Shown here in pieces: positions 1 to 8,454 of a stretch of 64,000 nt of DNA; position 1 is the stretch's first letter, and each line of letters opens with the position of its first letter. The position numbers and the translations under genes were made by a program. Origin of the DNA: Haloferax marinum (GTDB lineage: Archaea; Halobacteriota; Halobacteria; Halobacteriales; Haloferacaceae); contig NZ_WKJQ01000001.1 in assembly GCF_009674625.1 (NCBI RefSeq), positions 682,001 through 746,000 of the forward strand. Direction: 5' to 3'. Under the pieces are notes generated by a model, which searched no databases, was not told the origin of the DNA, and saw only the letters and a list, made by a program, of their open reading frames with translations.

Positions 1-512
1 CGACCCTTGGCGAACTCAACGACGACCAGGGCGCAAACAACGTCAAACTCACCTTCAAGGTGAACGACGTCGGCAGCGACGCTGCCTACACCGAGTTCAT
101 CCAGCAGGAACTCACCCGAGACTACCTCCGTAGCCTCGTCCGCCGCGGCGCCTCGAAGGTCGAAGCCAACGTCACCGCCGTGACGAAAGACGACTACCGT
201 GTTCAGGTCCAGCCTGTCGCCTTCACCACGAAGAAGGCAGACCGCAGCCAGGAACACGAGATTCGCCGCATCATGATCGACCTCACCCGCGAGGCCATCA
301 CCGAGCGAACCTTCGACGACCTGACCGACAGCGTCACCGAAGGCCGACTCTCGTCGGCCATCTACGGCGAGGCGAAGCAGATTTACCCGCTCCGCCGCGT
401 CGAAGTCAAGAAGTTCTCCCTCGAAGCACGCCCCGCCGAAATCGAGGCCGAGGAAGAAGCAGCAGTCAGTGTCGACGAAGAAGACGTCGCAGTCGACGTC
501 GACGAAGAGTAA
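1..512 (+). CDS. rps3ae: 30S ribosomal protein S3Ae, 5' end missing
   Basis: Small-subunit ribosomal protein of the archaeal/eukaryotic S3Ae (S1e) family. The reading frame is open from base 3, so the N-terminus lies left of the window; an in-frame GTG at 60 is internal because LGELNDDQGANNVKLTFK-type S3Ae sequence precedes it. Family features visible are the TRDYLRSLVRRG block, the RRIMIDLTREA helix and the VEVKKFSLEARPAE ending, followed by a very acidic haloarchaeal tail. A hairpin with a T-tract follows the stop codon. Confidence 0.95.
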   Translation, partial: TLGELNDDQGANNVKLTFKVNDVGSDAAYTEFIQQELTRDYLRSLVRRGASKVEANVTAVTKDDYRVQVQPVAFTTKKADRSQEHEIRRIMIDLTREAITERTFDDLTDSVTEGRLSSAIYGEAKQIYPLRRVEVKKFSLEARPAEIEAEEEAAVSVDEEDVAVDVDEE

Positions 513-514
513 GT

Positions 515-554
515 CCGCCCACCTGGCGGTCTGACTTCCAGTTTCGACTTTTTT
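515..554 (+). terminator. Hairpin and T-tract after rps3ae
   Basis: CCGCC (515-519) and GGCGG (525-529) form a short perfect stem three bases after the stop codon, and a run of six T lies at 549-554. Archaeal termination depends mainly on the U-tract. The site sits between the ribosomal gene and the convergent halocyanin gene. Confidence 0.55.
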
Positions 555-601
555 GACGCGACGTCGGGAGCGTCGTGGCTATCGACAAAAGCGGTCAGTG
601 A

Positions 602-1048
602 TTACTCTTCGACGACGACCGTCCCGACCATCCCCGCCTGTTCGTGCGGGATACAGAGATACTCGTACTCGCCCGGAACGTCGAACGTGTACGAGTACGT
701 CTCGTTACTGTTGATGAGGCCGCCGAGTGAGTTCGAGTACGCGTCTCGTGCAGTTTGTTCGTCGTCGTATCCGCCGCTGGCGAAGAAATCTGCGCCCTCG
801 GGGATGAGGCTCTCGTAGGCAGTGACGGTGTGGCCGCGAGAACTCGTGTTCTTCCACACGACAGTGTCACCGACTTCGATGGTGACTGTCGGCGGAGTGA
901 AAGCGACGGCGGTCATTCCCACGTCGAAGTCGCCATCGGAGGCCAACGACGTTGCACACCCCGCGAGGCCGACCGTTACGGCCGTTCCTGCTGCCGCGAG
1001 GAATCGACGTCGACTCTGGTGACCGTCTGCAGACCCATCGTCTCGCAT
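602..1048 (-). CDS. Halocyanin-like blue copper lipoprotein
   Basis: Predicted 148-residue secreted cupredoxin that would carry electrons at the outer membrane face. The N-terminus has a Tat motif (SRRRFLAAAG, residues 12-21) and a lipobox ending at Cys31, so it should be folded before export and lipid-anchored. Copper ligands expected for halocyanin are visible: His73 (GHTV), Cys132, His135 and Met140 in YLCIPHEQAGM. The start at 1048 is chosen because it gives a compact Tat leader; a farther in-frame ATG at 1084 would add 12 poorly fitting residues. The redox partner is not evident nearby. A second halocyanin lies at 28235. Confidence 0.88.
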   Translation of the reverse strand: MRDDGSADGHQSRRRFLAAAGTAVTVGLAGCATSLASDGDFDVGMTAVAFTPPTVTIEVGDTVVWKNTSSRGHTVTAYESLIPEGADFFASGGYDDEQTARDAYSNSLGGLINSNETYSYTFDVPGEYEYLCIPHEQAGMVGTVVVEE

Positions 1049-1155
1049 AGGCGACTCTCGGGAGGCGATGGATAAATGTCGCATGGTTCGCCCGACGAAC
1101 CGGACGACACGGACGGAACGTAAGAGGCAAAGGGGAGGTCCGCAATCGCAACGGT

Positions 1156-1827
1156 ATGAGACCCCGATTCGTCGGCCGGTTGGGACTCGCGGATATGGTC
1201 ACCGCGGGTAATGCGGCGCTCGGGTTCGTCGCTGCGGTGTTGACCGCAATCGACGTCCGCCTCGCCGCCAAGGCGATTCTCCTCGCCGCGATGGCCGACG
1301 GACTCGACGGTGTCGTCGCCCGACGCTACGGCGGGACCGAAGCAGGTCCGTATCTCGACTCCCTCGCGGACGTCGCCTCTTTCGGTGTCGCGCCGGCACT
1401 CCTCGTCGTCTCCGTCGTCCGCGAGATGTGGGGCTTCGACCAACTCAGAGTCGTCGGCGGCGTCGCCATCGCGGCGCTGTTCGTGGCGGCCGCTGTCGTC
1501 CGATTGGCACTCTATACGGCCTACGACAGCGGGAGCGACGAGACAGTTGGTGTGCCGACGACGCTCGCGGCGACCATCCTCTCGGCGGGCGTCCTCGTTG
1601 GGTTCGTCGACCCGATGCTGCTCGTCGTGCTCTCGGCAATCATGGGCGCGCTCATGCTCTCGGACGTGACGTACCCCGACTTACACGCCCAAGACGCGCT
1701 CGTGATGGGCGTCGTGCAGGGACTCGCCATCGTCCTCTCGGGGAGTCTCGGTGAGGGATTCGCGTTCGGACTGCTGTTCTTGGCGCTCGGCTATCTCTTC
1801 TTGGGGCCCAGATTCTACTGGGGGTGA
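1156..1827 (+). CDS. pssA: CDP-alcohol phosphatidyltransferase, archaetidylserine synthase type
   Basis: Integral membrane enzyme of 223 residues that transfers an archaetidyl group from CDP-archaeol to an alcohol, most likely L-serine. The family signature is clear: D48xxDGxxAR56 then G64xxxDxxxD72 within MADGLDGVVARRYGG and GPYLDSLADV; the acidic residues bind metal and CDP. About six hydrophobic segments follow. In Haloferax, PssA and the decarboxylase PssD make archaetidylethanolamine used for lipid anchoring of archaeosortase (ArtA) substrates, which is relevant to the PGF-CTERM-like tail of the binding protein at 35068. Serine specificity is inferred from family position. Confidence 0.85.
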   Translation: MRPRFVGRLGLADMVTAGNAALGFVAAVLTAIDVRLAAKAILLAAMADGLDGVVARRYGGTEAGPYLDSLADVASFGVAPALLVVSVVREMWGFDQLRVVGGVAIAALFVAAAVVRLALYTAYDSGSDETVGVPTTLAATILSAGVLVGFVDPMLLVVLSAIMGALMLSDVTYPDLHAQDALVMGVVQGLAIVLSGSLGEGFAFGLLFLALGYLFLGPRFYWG

Positions 1828-1898
1828 TTGGGTTCGACTGGGTTTGGCTGAGTTCGCCTACCGAGGTCGACTGGGTTCGTCCGTGAGAACTGTCGTGT

Positions 1899-2174
1899 TC
1901 ACATTCCCATGTCTGCGGCGTCTTCCGGAACGGGGAGGTCTCGTGGGGAGACACCGAGGAGTTCTGCGGCGTGGTCGAGCGCCATATCGAATCCATAGTA
2001 CCGTTCTAACTCGTCGCCATCGACCGTCGGGCGAACTTTGAGCATCGCGTACCCGGAGATATTTTGCGCCACGGCGGCGGTCCGACCGTCCCGGTCGAAT
2101 TCGAGGACGCGCTCAGACTCGGTGACGTAGTATCGTGCGGTGATGCCGTTGGCGCTGGCCTCCTGTTCACTCAT
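1899..2174 (-). CDS. Conserved haloarchaeal protein of unknown function
   Basis: Soluble 91-residue acidic protein. I do not recognise a characterised domain. The body (ARYYVTESERVLEFDRDGRTAAVAQN) looks like a small beta-rich fold, followed by an amphipathic helix (ERYYGFDMALDHAAELLG) and a proline-rich acidic end. No cysteines, membrane segments or signal peptide are present. It stands alone between pssA and a winged-helix regulator, convergent with pssA. Codon use and composition match its neighbours, so it is a real gene. Confidence 0.7.
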   Translation of the reverse strand: MSEQEASANGITARYYVTESERVLEFDRDGRTAAVAQNISGYAMLKVRPTVDGDELERYYGFDMALDHAAELLGVSPRDLPVPEDAADMGM

Positions 2175-2286
2175 AGCCGCCGGTAAGGACGGGGGTGTGT
2201 CTAAAGTACCGGTTCGCTCGAACGGCGAGAATACGAGTCGCAGGATGGAACGAAAGTGACGTGTGTCTCTCCATCGACCAAGTGGT

Positions 2287-2589
2287 ATGTGGTTTCAGAG
2301 TGGCCGTCGGCGTGACCTCTGCGCCATCCTCTACGACGCAGGTGAACTCCGAGGACAGAAACTAAAGACGCAGTTAGAGCGGTACTACGACACCCGACTC
2401 GACCCGCAATCGTTCTACGCGACGCTCGACGCACTCGTGGATTCGGGTCACCTCGAACGACGAACAGAAGGAATCTACGACGTGTACGGACTCACCGACG
2501 CGGGGGCAAATCGAGTCGAATCGTACTACGCGTGGCTCACCGAGCGCGTGGAACGTCGCGGGAAGAAGACGGCCGAAGCGGACGAGTAA
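2287..2589 (+). CDS. PadR-like winged-helix regulator
   Basis: Predicted 100-residue DNA-binding protein. The sequence WFQSGRRRDLCAILYDAG, then LKTQLERYYDTRLDPQSFYATLDALVDSGHLERR and GIYDVYGLTDAGANRVESYYAW, reads as the helix-turn-helix and wing of PadR/phage-repressor-type proteins; the basic end ERRGKKTAEADE is disordered. Start ATG 2287 is preferred over an in-frame start at 2263 because the conserved haloarchaeal core begins MWF. It is convergent with the acyl-CoA dehydrogenase gene 18 bp away. Target genes cannot be told from sequence. Confidence 0.75.
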   Translation: MWFQSGRRRDLCAILYDAGELRGQKLKTQLERYYDTRLDPQSFYATLDALVDSGHLERRTEGIYDVYGLTDAGANRVESYYAWLTERVERRGKKTAEADE

Positions 2590-2607
2590 CTCGTCCACTG
2601 ACGACGC

Positions 2608-3750
2608 TTACTTCTGTATCCAGTCGCCGATGGTGTTGCGGAGAATCTCGCTGGTCCCCTCGTAAATCTCGTTGAGTTTGGCGTCGCGGTAGTAGCGCTC
2701 GGCCGGGAAGTCCTTGGTGTAGCCGTAGCCACCGTGAATCTGTATCCCCTCGTTGGCGACTTCGCGAGAGATTTCAGAGGCGTAGAGTTTCGCCTGTGCG
2801 GCCTCTTTGATGTACGTCTCGTCGTTCATCTTCAGGTCGGCAGCCTTGTGCATGAGGAGTTTCGCGGCCTGGACCTTGGTATCCATGTCGGCGAGTTTGT
2901 GCTTGATAGCTTGGAACTCGCCGATTGGCTGGTCGAACTGCTCGCGCTCGCCGGCGTACTTCACGGCGTCGTCGAGGGCGGCGCGTGCGATACCAACCGA
3001 CCGTGCCGCGATAGAGATGCGCCCGCCGTTGAGCGTCTTCAGTGCCTGAATGAATCCATCACCCTCCTCGCCGAGGAGTCGGTCTTCGGGGATGCGCATG
3101 TCGTCGAACCGGAGTTCGGCGGTCGGACATCCCTTGTCGCCGAGTTTGTGCTCCGTCCCTTCGACGATGAACCCGTCGTCTTCCTCGGGACGGACGACGA
3201 ACGAGGAGATTCCTTTGTTACCCGCGTCGGGGTCAGTCTTGGCGAATAGGACGACGGTGTCGGCGACAGACCCGTTCGAAATCCAGAGTTTGCCGCCGTC
3301 GACGACGTACTCGTCACCGTCTTTCTTCGCCGTCGTCTCCATGGCGGGCACGTCGCTTCCCGCACCGGGTTCTGAGAGGGCAAACGCACCGATGTCGGTG
3401 CCTTCGTTGACCGGCGTGAGGTAGGTCTGTTTCTGCTCTTCGCTACCGAACTCGTAGAGCATGTTGCCCGCGAGGCTCGTGTGGGCCGCGACGATGGTGC
3501 CGAGACCACCGGACCCCCGCGAAATCTCTTCGATACCGATAGCGTAGGTGTGATAATCGAGGCCTGCGCCGCCGTACTCCTCCGGGAAGGGCATCCCCAT
3601 CAGACCGAGTTCGCCCATCTCGCGGACGAGGTCTGCGGGGAACTCGTCAGTCTCGTCGATTTCGGCCGCACGAGGCTTGACCTCCTCGTCGACGAACTCC
3701 GAGACCATCTCCTTGATTTGCTTCTGCTCTGCAGTGAGCGTGAAGTCCAT
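2608..3750 (-). CDS. Acyl-CoA dehydrogenase
   Basis: FAD-dependent dehydrogenase of 380 residues that oxidises an acyl-CoA to the 2,3-enoyl-CoA in fatty-acid or branched-chain amino-acid breakdown. All three domains are present: the N-terminal helical part, the middle beta domain with FALSEPGAGSD and KLWISNGS, and the C-terminal helices with the REQFDQPIGEFQAIKHKLADM and IQIHGGYGYTKDFPAERYYRDA blocks. The catalytic base is expected at Glu364 in IYEGTSEILRN, as in short/medium-chain and butyryl-CoA enzymes. A TATA-like box (CATAAGC) sits about 25 nt upstream on the minus strand. Chain-length preference is not predictable here. Confidence 0.92.
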   Translation of the reverse strand: MDFTLTAEQKQIKEMVSEFVDEEVKPRAAEIDETDEFPADLVREMGELGLMGMPFPEEYGGAGLDYHTYAIGIEEISRGSGGLGTIVAAHTSLAGNMLYEFGSEEQKQTYLTPVNEGTDIGAFALSEPGAGSDVPAMETTAKKDGDEYVVDGGKLWISNGSVADTVVLFAKTDPDAGNKGISSFVVRPEEDDGFIVEGTEHKLGDKGCPTAELRFDDMRIPEDRLLGEEGDGFIQALKTLNGGRISIAARSVGIARAALDDAVKYAGEREQFDQPIGEFQAIKHKLADMDTKVQAAKLLMHKAADLKMNDETYIKEAAQAKLYASEISREVANEGIQIHGGYGYTKDFPAERYYRDAKLNEIYEGTSEILRNTIGDWIQK

Positions 3751-4043
3751 AGCTAATTCTTTAATCGACTATGCTTATGATTTTCTCCTATGGGTTGTCG
3801 ATTTTCTCGCGAGGGGGACGGCCGAGAGTGTCGCGCAGCCGTCACGAACGACAGCCACAGAGTTCTCACGGGTAGCGTGCGACGAGTATCCGTTTCTCGG
3901 GGCGTTCAGGTGGGGGAGGAAACCGAAGACGAACGAGAGGGAGTCAGGGACGCCCACGGAGGGCAGAACTGACTGAGCGAGCGGAACTGGACTCGCCCCC
4001 AAGAGACTTTTTATCCCCCCAACCGTATACCGGAACACTCCGA

Positions 4044-5120
4044 ATGTCTCGACACGCCGATGCCCGGCCACCGGCAACCGACGATGACCTCGACTGGTGT
4101 CACGACGCAGTTCAGGGTGTCTCGCGTACCTTTGCCCTCACCGTGGATGTGCTTGAGGAACCGATGTCTTCCTACATCTGTATTGGCTATCTCCTCTGCC
4201 GAGTTGCCGACACCATTGAAGACTCGTCGTCGATTTCGCCTGACGAACAGGCACACCTCTTACGACTCTACGATGGTGCGCTCGACCCAGAGGACGACAC
4301 CGACATCGACGAGTTCGTCACAGCAGTCGAACCGCACCTCCCTCCGGAAGGGGAGCGCTCCGACGACTGGATGGTCGTCGCGAACGCCGAACGCGTCGTC
4401 CGCACGTTCGACGCACTCCCAGACGACGTCCGCGAGGCGGTCACCCCGCCCGTGCGAGAACTCGTCTCTGGAATGGCGATGTTCGTCGAACGCCACTCTG
4501 ACACTGGCGGTCTCCGCATCCAGTCCCGAGAGGAACTCGAAGAGTACTGTTACTACGCCGCAGGAACCGTCGGCAACCTCATCACGAATCTCGTGACGCG
4601 CGAGAACATCGACCGTGAGCGCAAATCGCGACTGTACGACACGGCCGAGGAGTTCGGACTGCTCCTCCAACTCGTCAACATCGCGAAAGACGTTCACGAC
4701 GACTACACCGCAGAGAACAACGTCTACCTTCCCGCAGAGTGGCTGGAAGAAGAAGGAATCTCACAAGAGGAGGTCGTCGTGCCAGAACACCGAAGTAAGA
4801 CTGCGTCCGTCGTCTACCGCACTGCGACCCACGCCAAATCGTTCGTCGACGACGCCCAGACGTATCTGGAGACGGTCCCACTGCGCGACGGGAACACGCT
4901 CGCGGCGTGGGCGATTCCGTTCCTGCTCGCTGTCGGCACGCTCCGGGAACTACTCGCGAACCCAGAACACGCGGTGACCGGCGAGGGGGTCAAGATTTCG
5001 CGCAAGGAAGTGTTCGCCGTCGTCGCGGCGATGAACGACACCAGCGCCGACTCGCTCGCCGACATGCGACAGGTCATCTCTCGGCAACCGTTCCACCTGC
5101 AGACGACGAACGCCGACTGA
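4044..5120 (+). CDS. Squalene/phytoene synthase family, squalene synthase type
   Basis: Trans-head-to-head prenyltransferase of 358 residues that condenses two prenyl diphosphates. The two aspartate-rich Mg-binding motifs are visible: RVADTIED starting near Asp56, and NIAKDVHDD at residues 212-220. The middle block EEYCYYAAGTVGNLITNLV resembles squalene synthase (YCxYxAGxVG) more than CrtB-type phytoene synthase (NIARDVGED), so I favour squalene formation, a known component of haloarchaeal membranes. There is no strong C-terminal membrane anchor. A TATA-like TTTTTATCC lies at 4006-4015, about 30 nt before the ATG. It is monocistronic. Confidence 0.85.
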   Translation: MSRHADARPPATDDDLDWCHDAVQGVSRTFALTVDVLEEPMSSYICIGYLLCRVADTIEDSSSISPDEQAHLLRLYDGALDPEDDTDIDEFVTAVEPHLPPEGERSDDWMVVANAERVVRTFDALPDDVREAVTPPVRELVSGMAMFVERHSDTGGLRIQSREELEEYCYYAAGTVGNLITNLVTRENIDRERKSRLYDTAEEFGLLLQLVNIAKDVHDDYTAENNVYLPAEWLEEEGISQEEVVVPEHRSKTASVVYRTATHAKSFVDDAQTYLETVPLRDGNTLAAWAIPFLLAVGTLRELLANPEHAVTGEGVKISRKEVFAVVAAMNDTSADSLADMRQVISRQPFHLQTTNAD

Positions 5121-5292
5121 ACTGCTCTGCGTCTTTCGAGCGCGCACCACCCACACCGGGCGCGAGTATCGACTCCCGACTCGGCCGCCGTTCGAGTCGT
5201 CCGGCGTGACCGTCTTCTGACTCGGTTCCACGTCATCGAGTGTCGGGCGTATTTTGGGAGGATTTTTAGTAACCCAACTATAACGGGCCTCT

Positions 5293-6141
5293 ATGAGTAC
5301 CGAAGAAGCACACGACGACCACGGCCACCACCTGCCGGCGGTCCAGGACTGGCCGCGCGGCTTCGGCGAGGCGAGCTGGTGGCCGTTCGTCACCGCCGTC
5401 GGGGGCGCAGGCATCTACGTCGGCGCGGGTCTCTACATCATGGGACAGGACCAAATCGTCGGCGACATGCTCGGTCCCGCCGTGTTCGTCGGCAGTATAT
5501 TCGTCTTCCTGGCCGGACTGTACGGCTGGTTGTACCACGCCTTCGTGAGTCACTTCTGGTCGCGCGACGCGAACCAGAAGAGCGCGTCGAAACTCCGGTG
5601 GGGCATGATTGCCTTCCTCGGGTCCGAACTCGCGACGTTCGGTGCGCTGTTCACGTATTACTTCTACATACGTGCCGGAGCGTGGCCACCGCAGGAGCTA
5701 CCACCACTGGTCGGGTCGCTCGTGTTGGTAAACACAGCCATCCTGATCGCGTCGAGTTTCACCCTCCACTGGGCACACGTCGCCATCCGTAACGAGAACC
5801 GTCGGAACTTCATCCTCGGTCTCGCACTCACGCTGCTCCTCGGTGTTATCTTCATCGGCGGGCAGGTGTACGAGTACTACGAGTTCATCGTGCACAAAGG
5901 GTTCGACCTCACGACGGGCGTCTTCGGGTCGGCCTTCTACGGTCTCACGGGCCTCCACGGTCTCCACGTGAGCATGGGTGCGGTGCTTCTCGGCATCGTC
6001 TTCGTCCGTGCCCTCCGCGGGCAGTACTCCGCCGAACGTCACGTCTCGGTGAGTACGGCCTCGATGTACTGGCACTTCGTCGACGTCGTGTGGATCTTCC
6101 TCGTCGTCGTCCTCTACGTCGGCGCAGAAGTCGGCGCGTAA
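5293..6141 (+). CDS. coxC: Cytochrome c oxidase subunit III
   Basis: Membrane protein of 282 residues, subunit III of a heme-copper terminal oxidase. It begins with a His-rich cytosolic stretch (AHDDHGHHLP), then seven hydrophobic helices. Diagnostic subunit III sequence includes WGMIAFLGSELATFGALFTYYFYIR, LVNTAILIASSFTLHWAH, FYGLTGLHGLHVSMG and the final SMYWHFVDVVWIFLVVVLY. No subunit I, II or assembly gene lies next to it in this window, so the complex is encoded elsewhere or is split. A TATA-like TTTTTAGT lies at 5263-5270. Confidence 0.93.
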   Translation: MSTEEAHDDHGHHLPAVQDWPRGFGEASWWPFVTAVGGAGIYVGAGLYIMGQDQIVGDMLGPAVFVGSIFVFLAGLYGWLYHAFVSHFWSRDANQKSASKLRWGMIAFLGSELATFGALFTYYFYIRAGAWPPQELPPLVGSLVLVNTAILIASSFTLHWAHVAIRNENRRNFILGLALTLLLGVIFIGGQVYEYYEFIVHKGFDLTTGVFGSAFYGLTGLHGLHVSMGAVLLGIVFVRALRGQYSAERHVSVSTASMYWHFVDVVWIFLVVVLYVGAEVGA

Positions 6142-6167
6142 TCGCAGTACCTACCGCGAACGTCCTC

Positions 6168-6176
6168 TTTTATATA
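6168..6176 (+). promoter_or_regulatory. Orphan TATA-like element after coxC
   Basis: TTTTATATA lies 27 bp after the coxC stop and faces a 150-bp gap that holds no convincing protein gene. The gap carries two inverted repeats: GACAGG/CCTGTC (6191-6213) and ACGTCCAC/GTGGACGT (6229-6282). It may drive a small RNA or mean nothing. Confidence 0.3.
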
Positions 6177-6329
6177 GCTAGTGAGAGAGCGACAGGTTCC
6201 GGCACGTCCTGTCAGAGGTTGTCTGCGGACGTCCACTGCCATGGGTTTCTTCCCGCTAGCACCTCGGCCGAACCGTGGACGTGTCGGGCGTTCCTCTCGA
6301 TTCGAGTGCCATCGGTGTCGCCTCGACGC

Positions 6330-7988
6330 TTACCCGAACAGTTCGTTGAAGCGGTAGATGTCTTCGTCGATACCGGCGACGATGAGGTCGTCGTCCCGTC
6401 TGACACGGAGGTCGGGGCCCGCTTCGGTGATGAGGTCTCCGTCTCGCTCGACGGCGATGATAGTGCAGTTCGTCTTGGCCCGAACGTCTGCACCGGCGAG
6501 TGTCTGCCCGACGAGACCCGGTGCCTGCGTCCGGACGATTTCTATCTGCGACTGCGGCGCGATGACCTCCTCGTCTAACACTGTCGACGCGAGCATGCGC
6601 CCGGCGACGGTCGAAAGGGCGAGGACGTAGTCCGCACCGGCGCGGTAGAGTTTCGCGATGCTCTCTGTCTCGTTCGCCCGCGCGATGACCTCGGTCTCTT
6701 CGGAGACCCGTTCGGAGACGAGCGTCGCGAACACCGCCGTCGTGTCGTCGTCGAGCGCGAGGAGCACACCACGCGCTTCGGTCACCTTCGCTTCAGTCAG
6801 TGTCTGTGGGTCGGTGATGTCTCCGACGACGTCTACGCCAGGTTTGTCGACTTTGTCCACGACGAGGTGTGGGACGCCCGAACTCGCGAGTGTCTCTGCG
6901 GCCGTCGACCCGACCTCTCCGTATCCGGCGACGATGATTGTTCCACGGCGGAACCGACGGGCAGACGAGAGCGTGAGGGCGCGGAGTTCTTCGAGCCGTT
7001 TCTCACGGCCGACGACGAGGAGAATCGTGTGCTCGTCGATGACTTGGTCGGGGCCGGGTGGCGAGACGAACTCCCCACTGAACCACGCACCGATGACGTT
7101 GACGCCGGTGATACCACCGATACCACTCTCTTCGATGGTCTTCCCTTCGACCGGACTTCCGCGCTGGACCAGCAGTTCTGCGACTTCGAAATCTTCGCCA
7201 ATCTCGATAGCGTCACCGAGTGACGAAGAGACAGACGTCGTCGCCTTGCCCGCCAGACTCTCACCGAGCAGACGACGGGGTGAGACGACTTGGTCTGCAC
7301 CGGCGTAGCGGTGGTACTCTGCGACTCTCGGGTCTTCGATGAGACTGACCACGCGACTGGTCGGCGCGGCCTGCTTCGCGGCCAGGATGATACTCGCGTT
7401 GGTCTCGTCGTCGTCGTCGGCGACGATTGCGAGTGCCTCGGAGGCGTTTGCGGCCTCCAGTGCGTCGGCAGATTCAGGGTCTCCGTGGACGACGTCGTGC
7501 CCTTGGGCGTAGAGGTCCTCTGCGAGGTCACGGTCAGATTCGAGGATGACGTACTCCATATCCATCGCGTCGAGTTCGTCGACGAGTGCGTCACCGCGGG
7601 GAGTGAACGTACAGATGATGACGTGGTCGGTCAGACTGGAACTCGCCGGTGGGGCAGTCCGCAGGGCGTCTTCGACGAGTGGAACGAGGAACAACGGGAG
7701 CGTGAGGAACACCGTCGTCACGCCCGTCAGTTGCATCACGATAGAGAGAGCGAGGAGAGGCGGGTAGTCGACCCAGAACCGGGTCTGTTCGCCGTACCCG
7801 GTCGTCGTGAACGTCTCGACGACGACGTGAACCGCCTGGATGAAAGAGACGTCTACTCCTGCGAAGAATCCGACCGCCCAGCGATAGATTAGCGCGTACG
7901 TGAGCATCAACAGCGCCGCGCCCGCGAGGTAACGGCCGAGACGAGATTTCGCTTTCGACAAGCCGGGGCCGTCACCCGATATAGACAT
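6330..7988 (-). CDS. Potassium channel with two RCK/TrkA domains
   Basis: Predicted 552-residue K+ channel or channel-like transporter. Two transmembrane segments flank a pore loop whose selectivity filter reads TTTGYGE at residues 61-67. Two regulator-of-K+-conductance modules follow: a TrkA-N Rossmann domain (DHVIICTFTPRGDALVDEL), a TrkA-C domain (near residues 250-335), a second TrkA-N domain (GTIIVAGYGEVGSTAAETL with a good GxGxxG) and a second TrkA-C (residues ~475-552). The first Rossmann domain lacks the classic GxGxxG glycines (CTFTPRGD), so nucleotide binding may reside in the second. It probably acts in intracellular K+ control, central to salt-in halophiles. Monocistronic. Confidence 0.9.
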   Translation of the reverse strand: MSISGDGPGLSKAKSRLGRYLAGAALLMLTYALIYRWAVGFFAGVDVSFIQAVHVVVETFTTTGYGEQTRFWVDYPPLLALSIVMQLTGVTTVFLTLPLFLVPLVEDALRTAPPASSSLTDHVIICTFTPRGDALVDELDAMDMEYVILESDRDLAEDLYAQGHDVVHGDPESADALEAANASEALAIVADDDDETNASIILAAKQAAPTSRVVSLIEDPRVAEYHRYAGADQVVSPRRLLGESLAGKATTSVSSSLGDAIEIGEDFEVAELLVQRGSPVEGKTIEESGIGGITGVNVIGAWFSGEFVSPPGPDQVIDEHTILLVVGREKRLEELRALTLSSARRFRRGTIIVAGYGEVGSTAAETLASSGVPHLVVDKVDKPGVDVVGDITDPQTLTEAKVTEARGVLLALDDDTTAVFATLVSERVSEETEVIARANETESIAKLYRAGADYVLALSTVAGRMLASTVLDEEVIAPQSQIEIVRTQAPGLVGQTLAGADVRAKTNCTIIAVERDGDLITEAGPDLRVRRDDDLIVAGIDEDIYRFNELFG

Positions 7989-8042
7989 ATCGTTCGCTAT
8001 GACCCCCGGTGTCTAAAAGGGACCTGCCGACAGAGGGCTGAT

Positions 8043-8381
8043 ATGGGCAGACGGAGAGACGCCGTGCTCACCCTCCTCGTGGGAGTACCGGTGGGAATCG
8101 GCGTGGTTGCGTTCGACCCGCCCCTCACACTCGACGCCGTCCTCGTCGGTGTCTTCGGGACGCTCGCACTCGAAGCGGCACTCCTGTCGCGTCGTACTCG
8201 GGTTCGAACACTGTGGGACAGCGGGTCGGTTCGAGCAGTCGCCGTCGTCAGCACACTCGTGGCCGTCGCCGTCGCGGTGGCGGTCGTCGGGACGGCCGTG
8301 TTGGTCGTCGTCCTCTCAGGTGTCGTGACCTATCTCTTCGTGCTCGCCGTCGTCGAACTCCGAACCCGACTGAGTCGGTGA
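8043..8381 (+). CDS. Small membrane protein of unknown function
   Basis: A 112-residue hydrophobic protein with about four membrane segments: VLTLLVGVPVGIGVVAFDP, LDAVLVGVFGTLALEAALL, and a long pair covering VVSTLVAVAVAVAVVGTAVLVVVLSG and VVTYLFVLAVVEL. Basic residues at both ends (MGRRRD, RTRLSR) suggest cytosolic termini. I recognise no family. It lies between the divergent K+ channel and the penicillin acylase gene. Confidence 0.65.
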   Translation: MGRRRDAVLTLLVGVPVGIGVVAFDPPLTLDAVLVGVFGTLALEAALLSRRTRVRTLWDSGSVRAVAVVSTLVAVAVAVAVVGTAVLVVVLSGVVTYLFVLAVVELRTRLSR

Positions 8382-8420
8382 CGGGAGAACTCAGCGTTCG
8401 TTTACAATCGTCATTTGAGG

Positions 8421-8430
8421 AATATTTATC
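8421..8430 (+). promoter_or_regulatory. TATA box deciding the acylase start
   Basis: AATATTTATC lies 25-34 nt before the ATG at 8455, the spacing of a leaderless haloarchaeal transcript. This favours 8455 over the in-frame GTG at 8449. Confidence 0.6.
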
Positions 8431-8454
8431 CACGGCCCGGCCGCCAATGTGTGT

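Noticed and set aside
3751-4043. tRNA or small gene in the 293-bp gap before the squalene-synthase gene
   Set aside because: No cloverleaf arms or credible frame; only promoter elements for the two flanking genes are seen.
6241-6357. 38-codon frame (MGFFPLAPRP...) with one CxxC-like pair
   Set aside because: It has only CHRC, lacks a second cysteine pair, and overlaps the 3' end of the channel gene; no sign of conservation can be judged.
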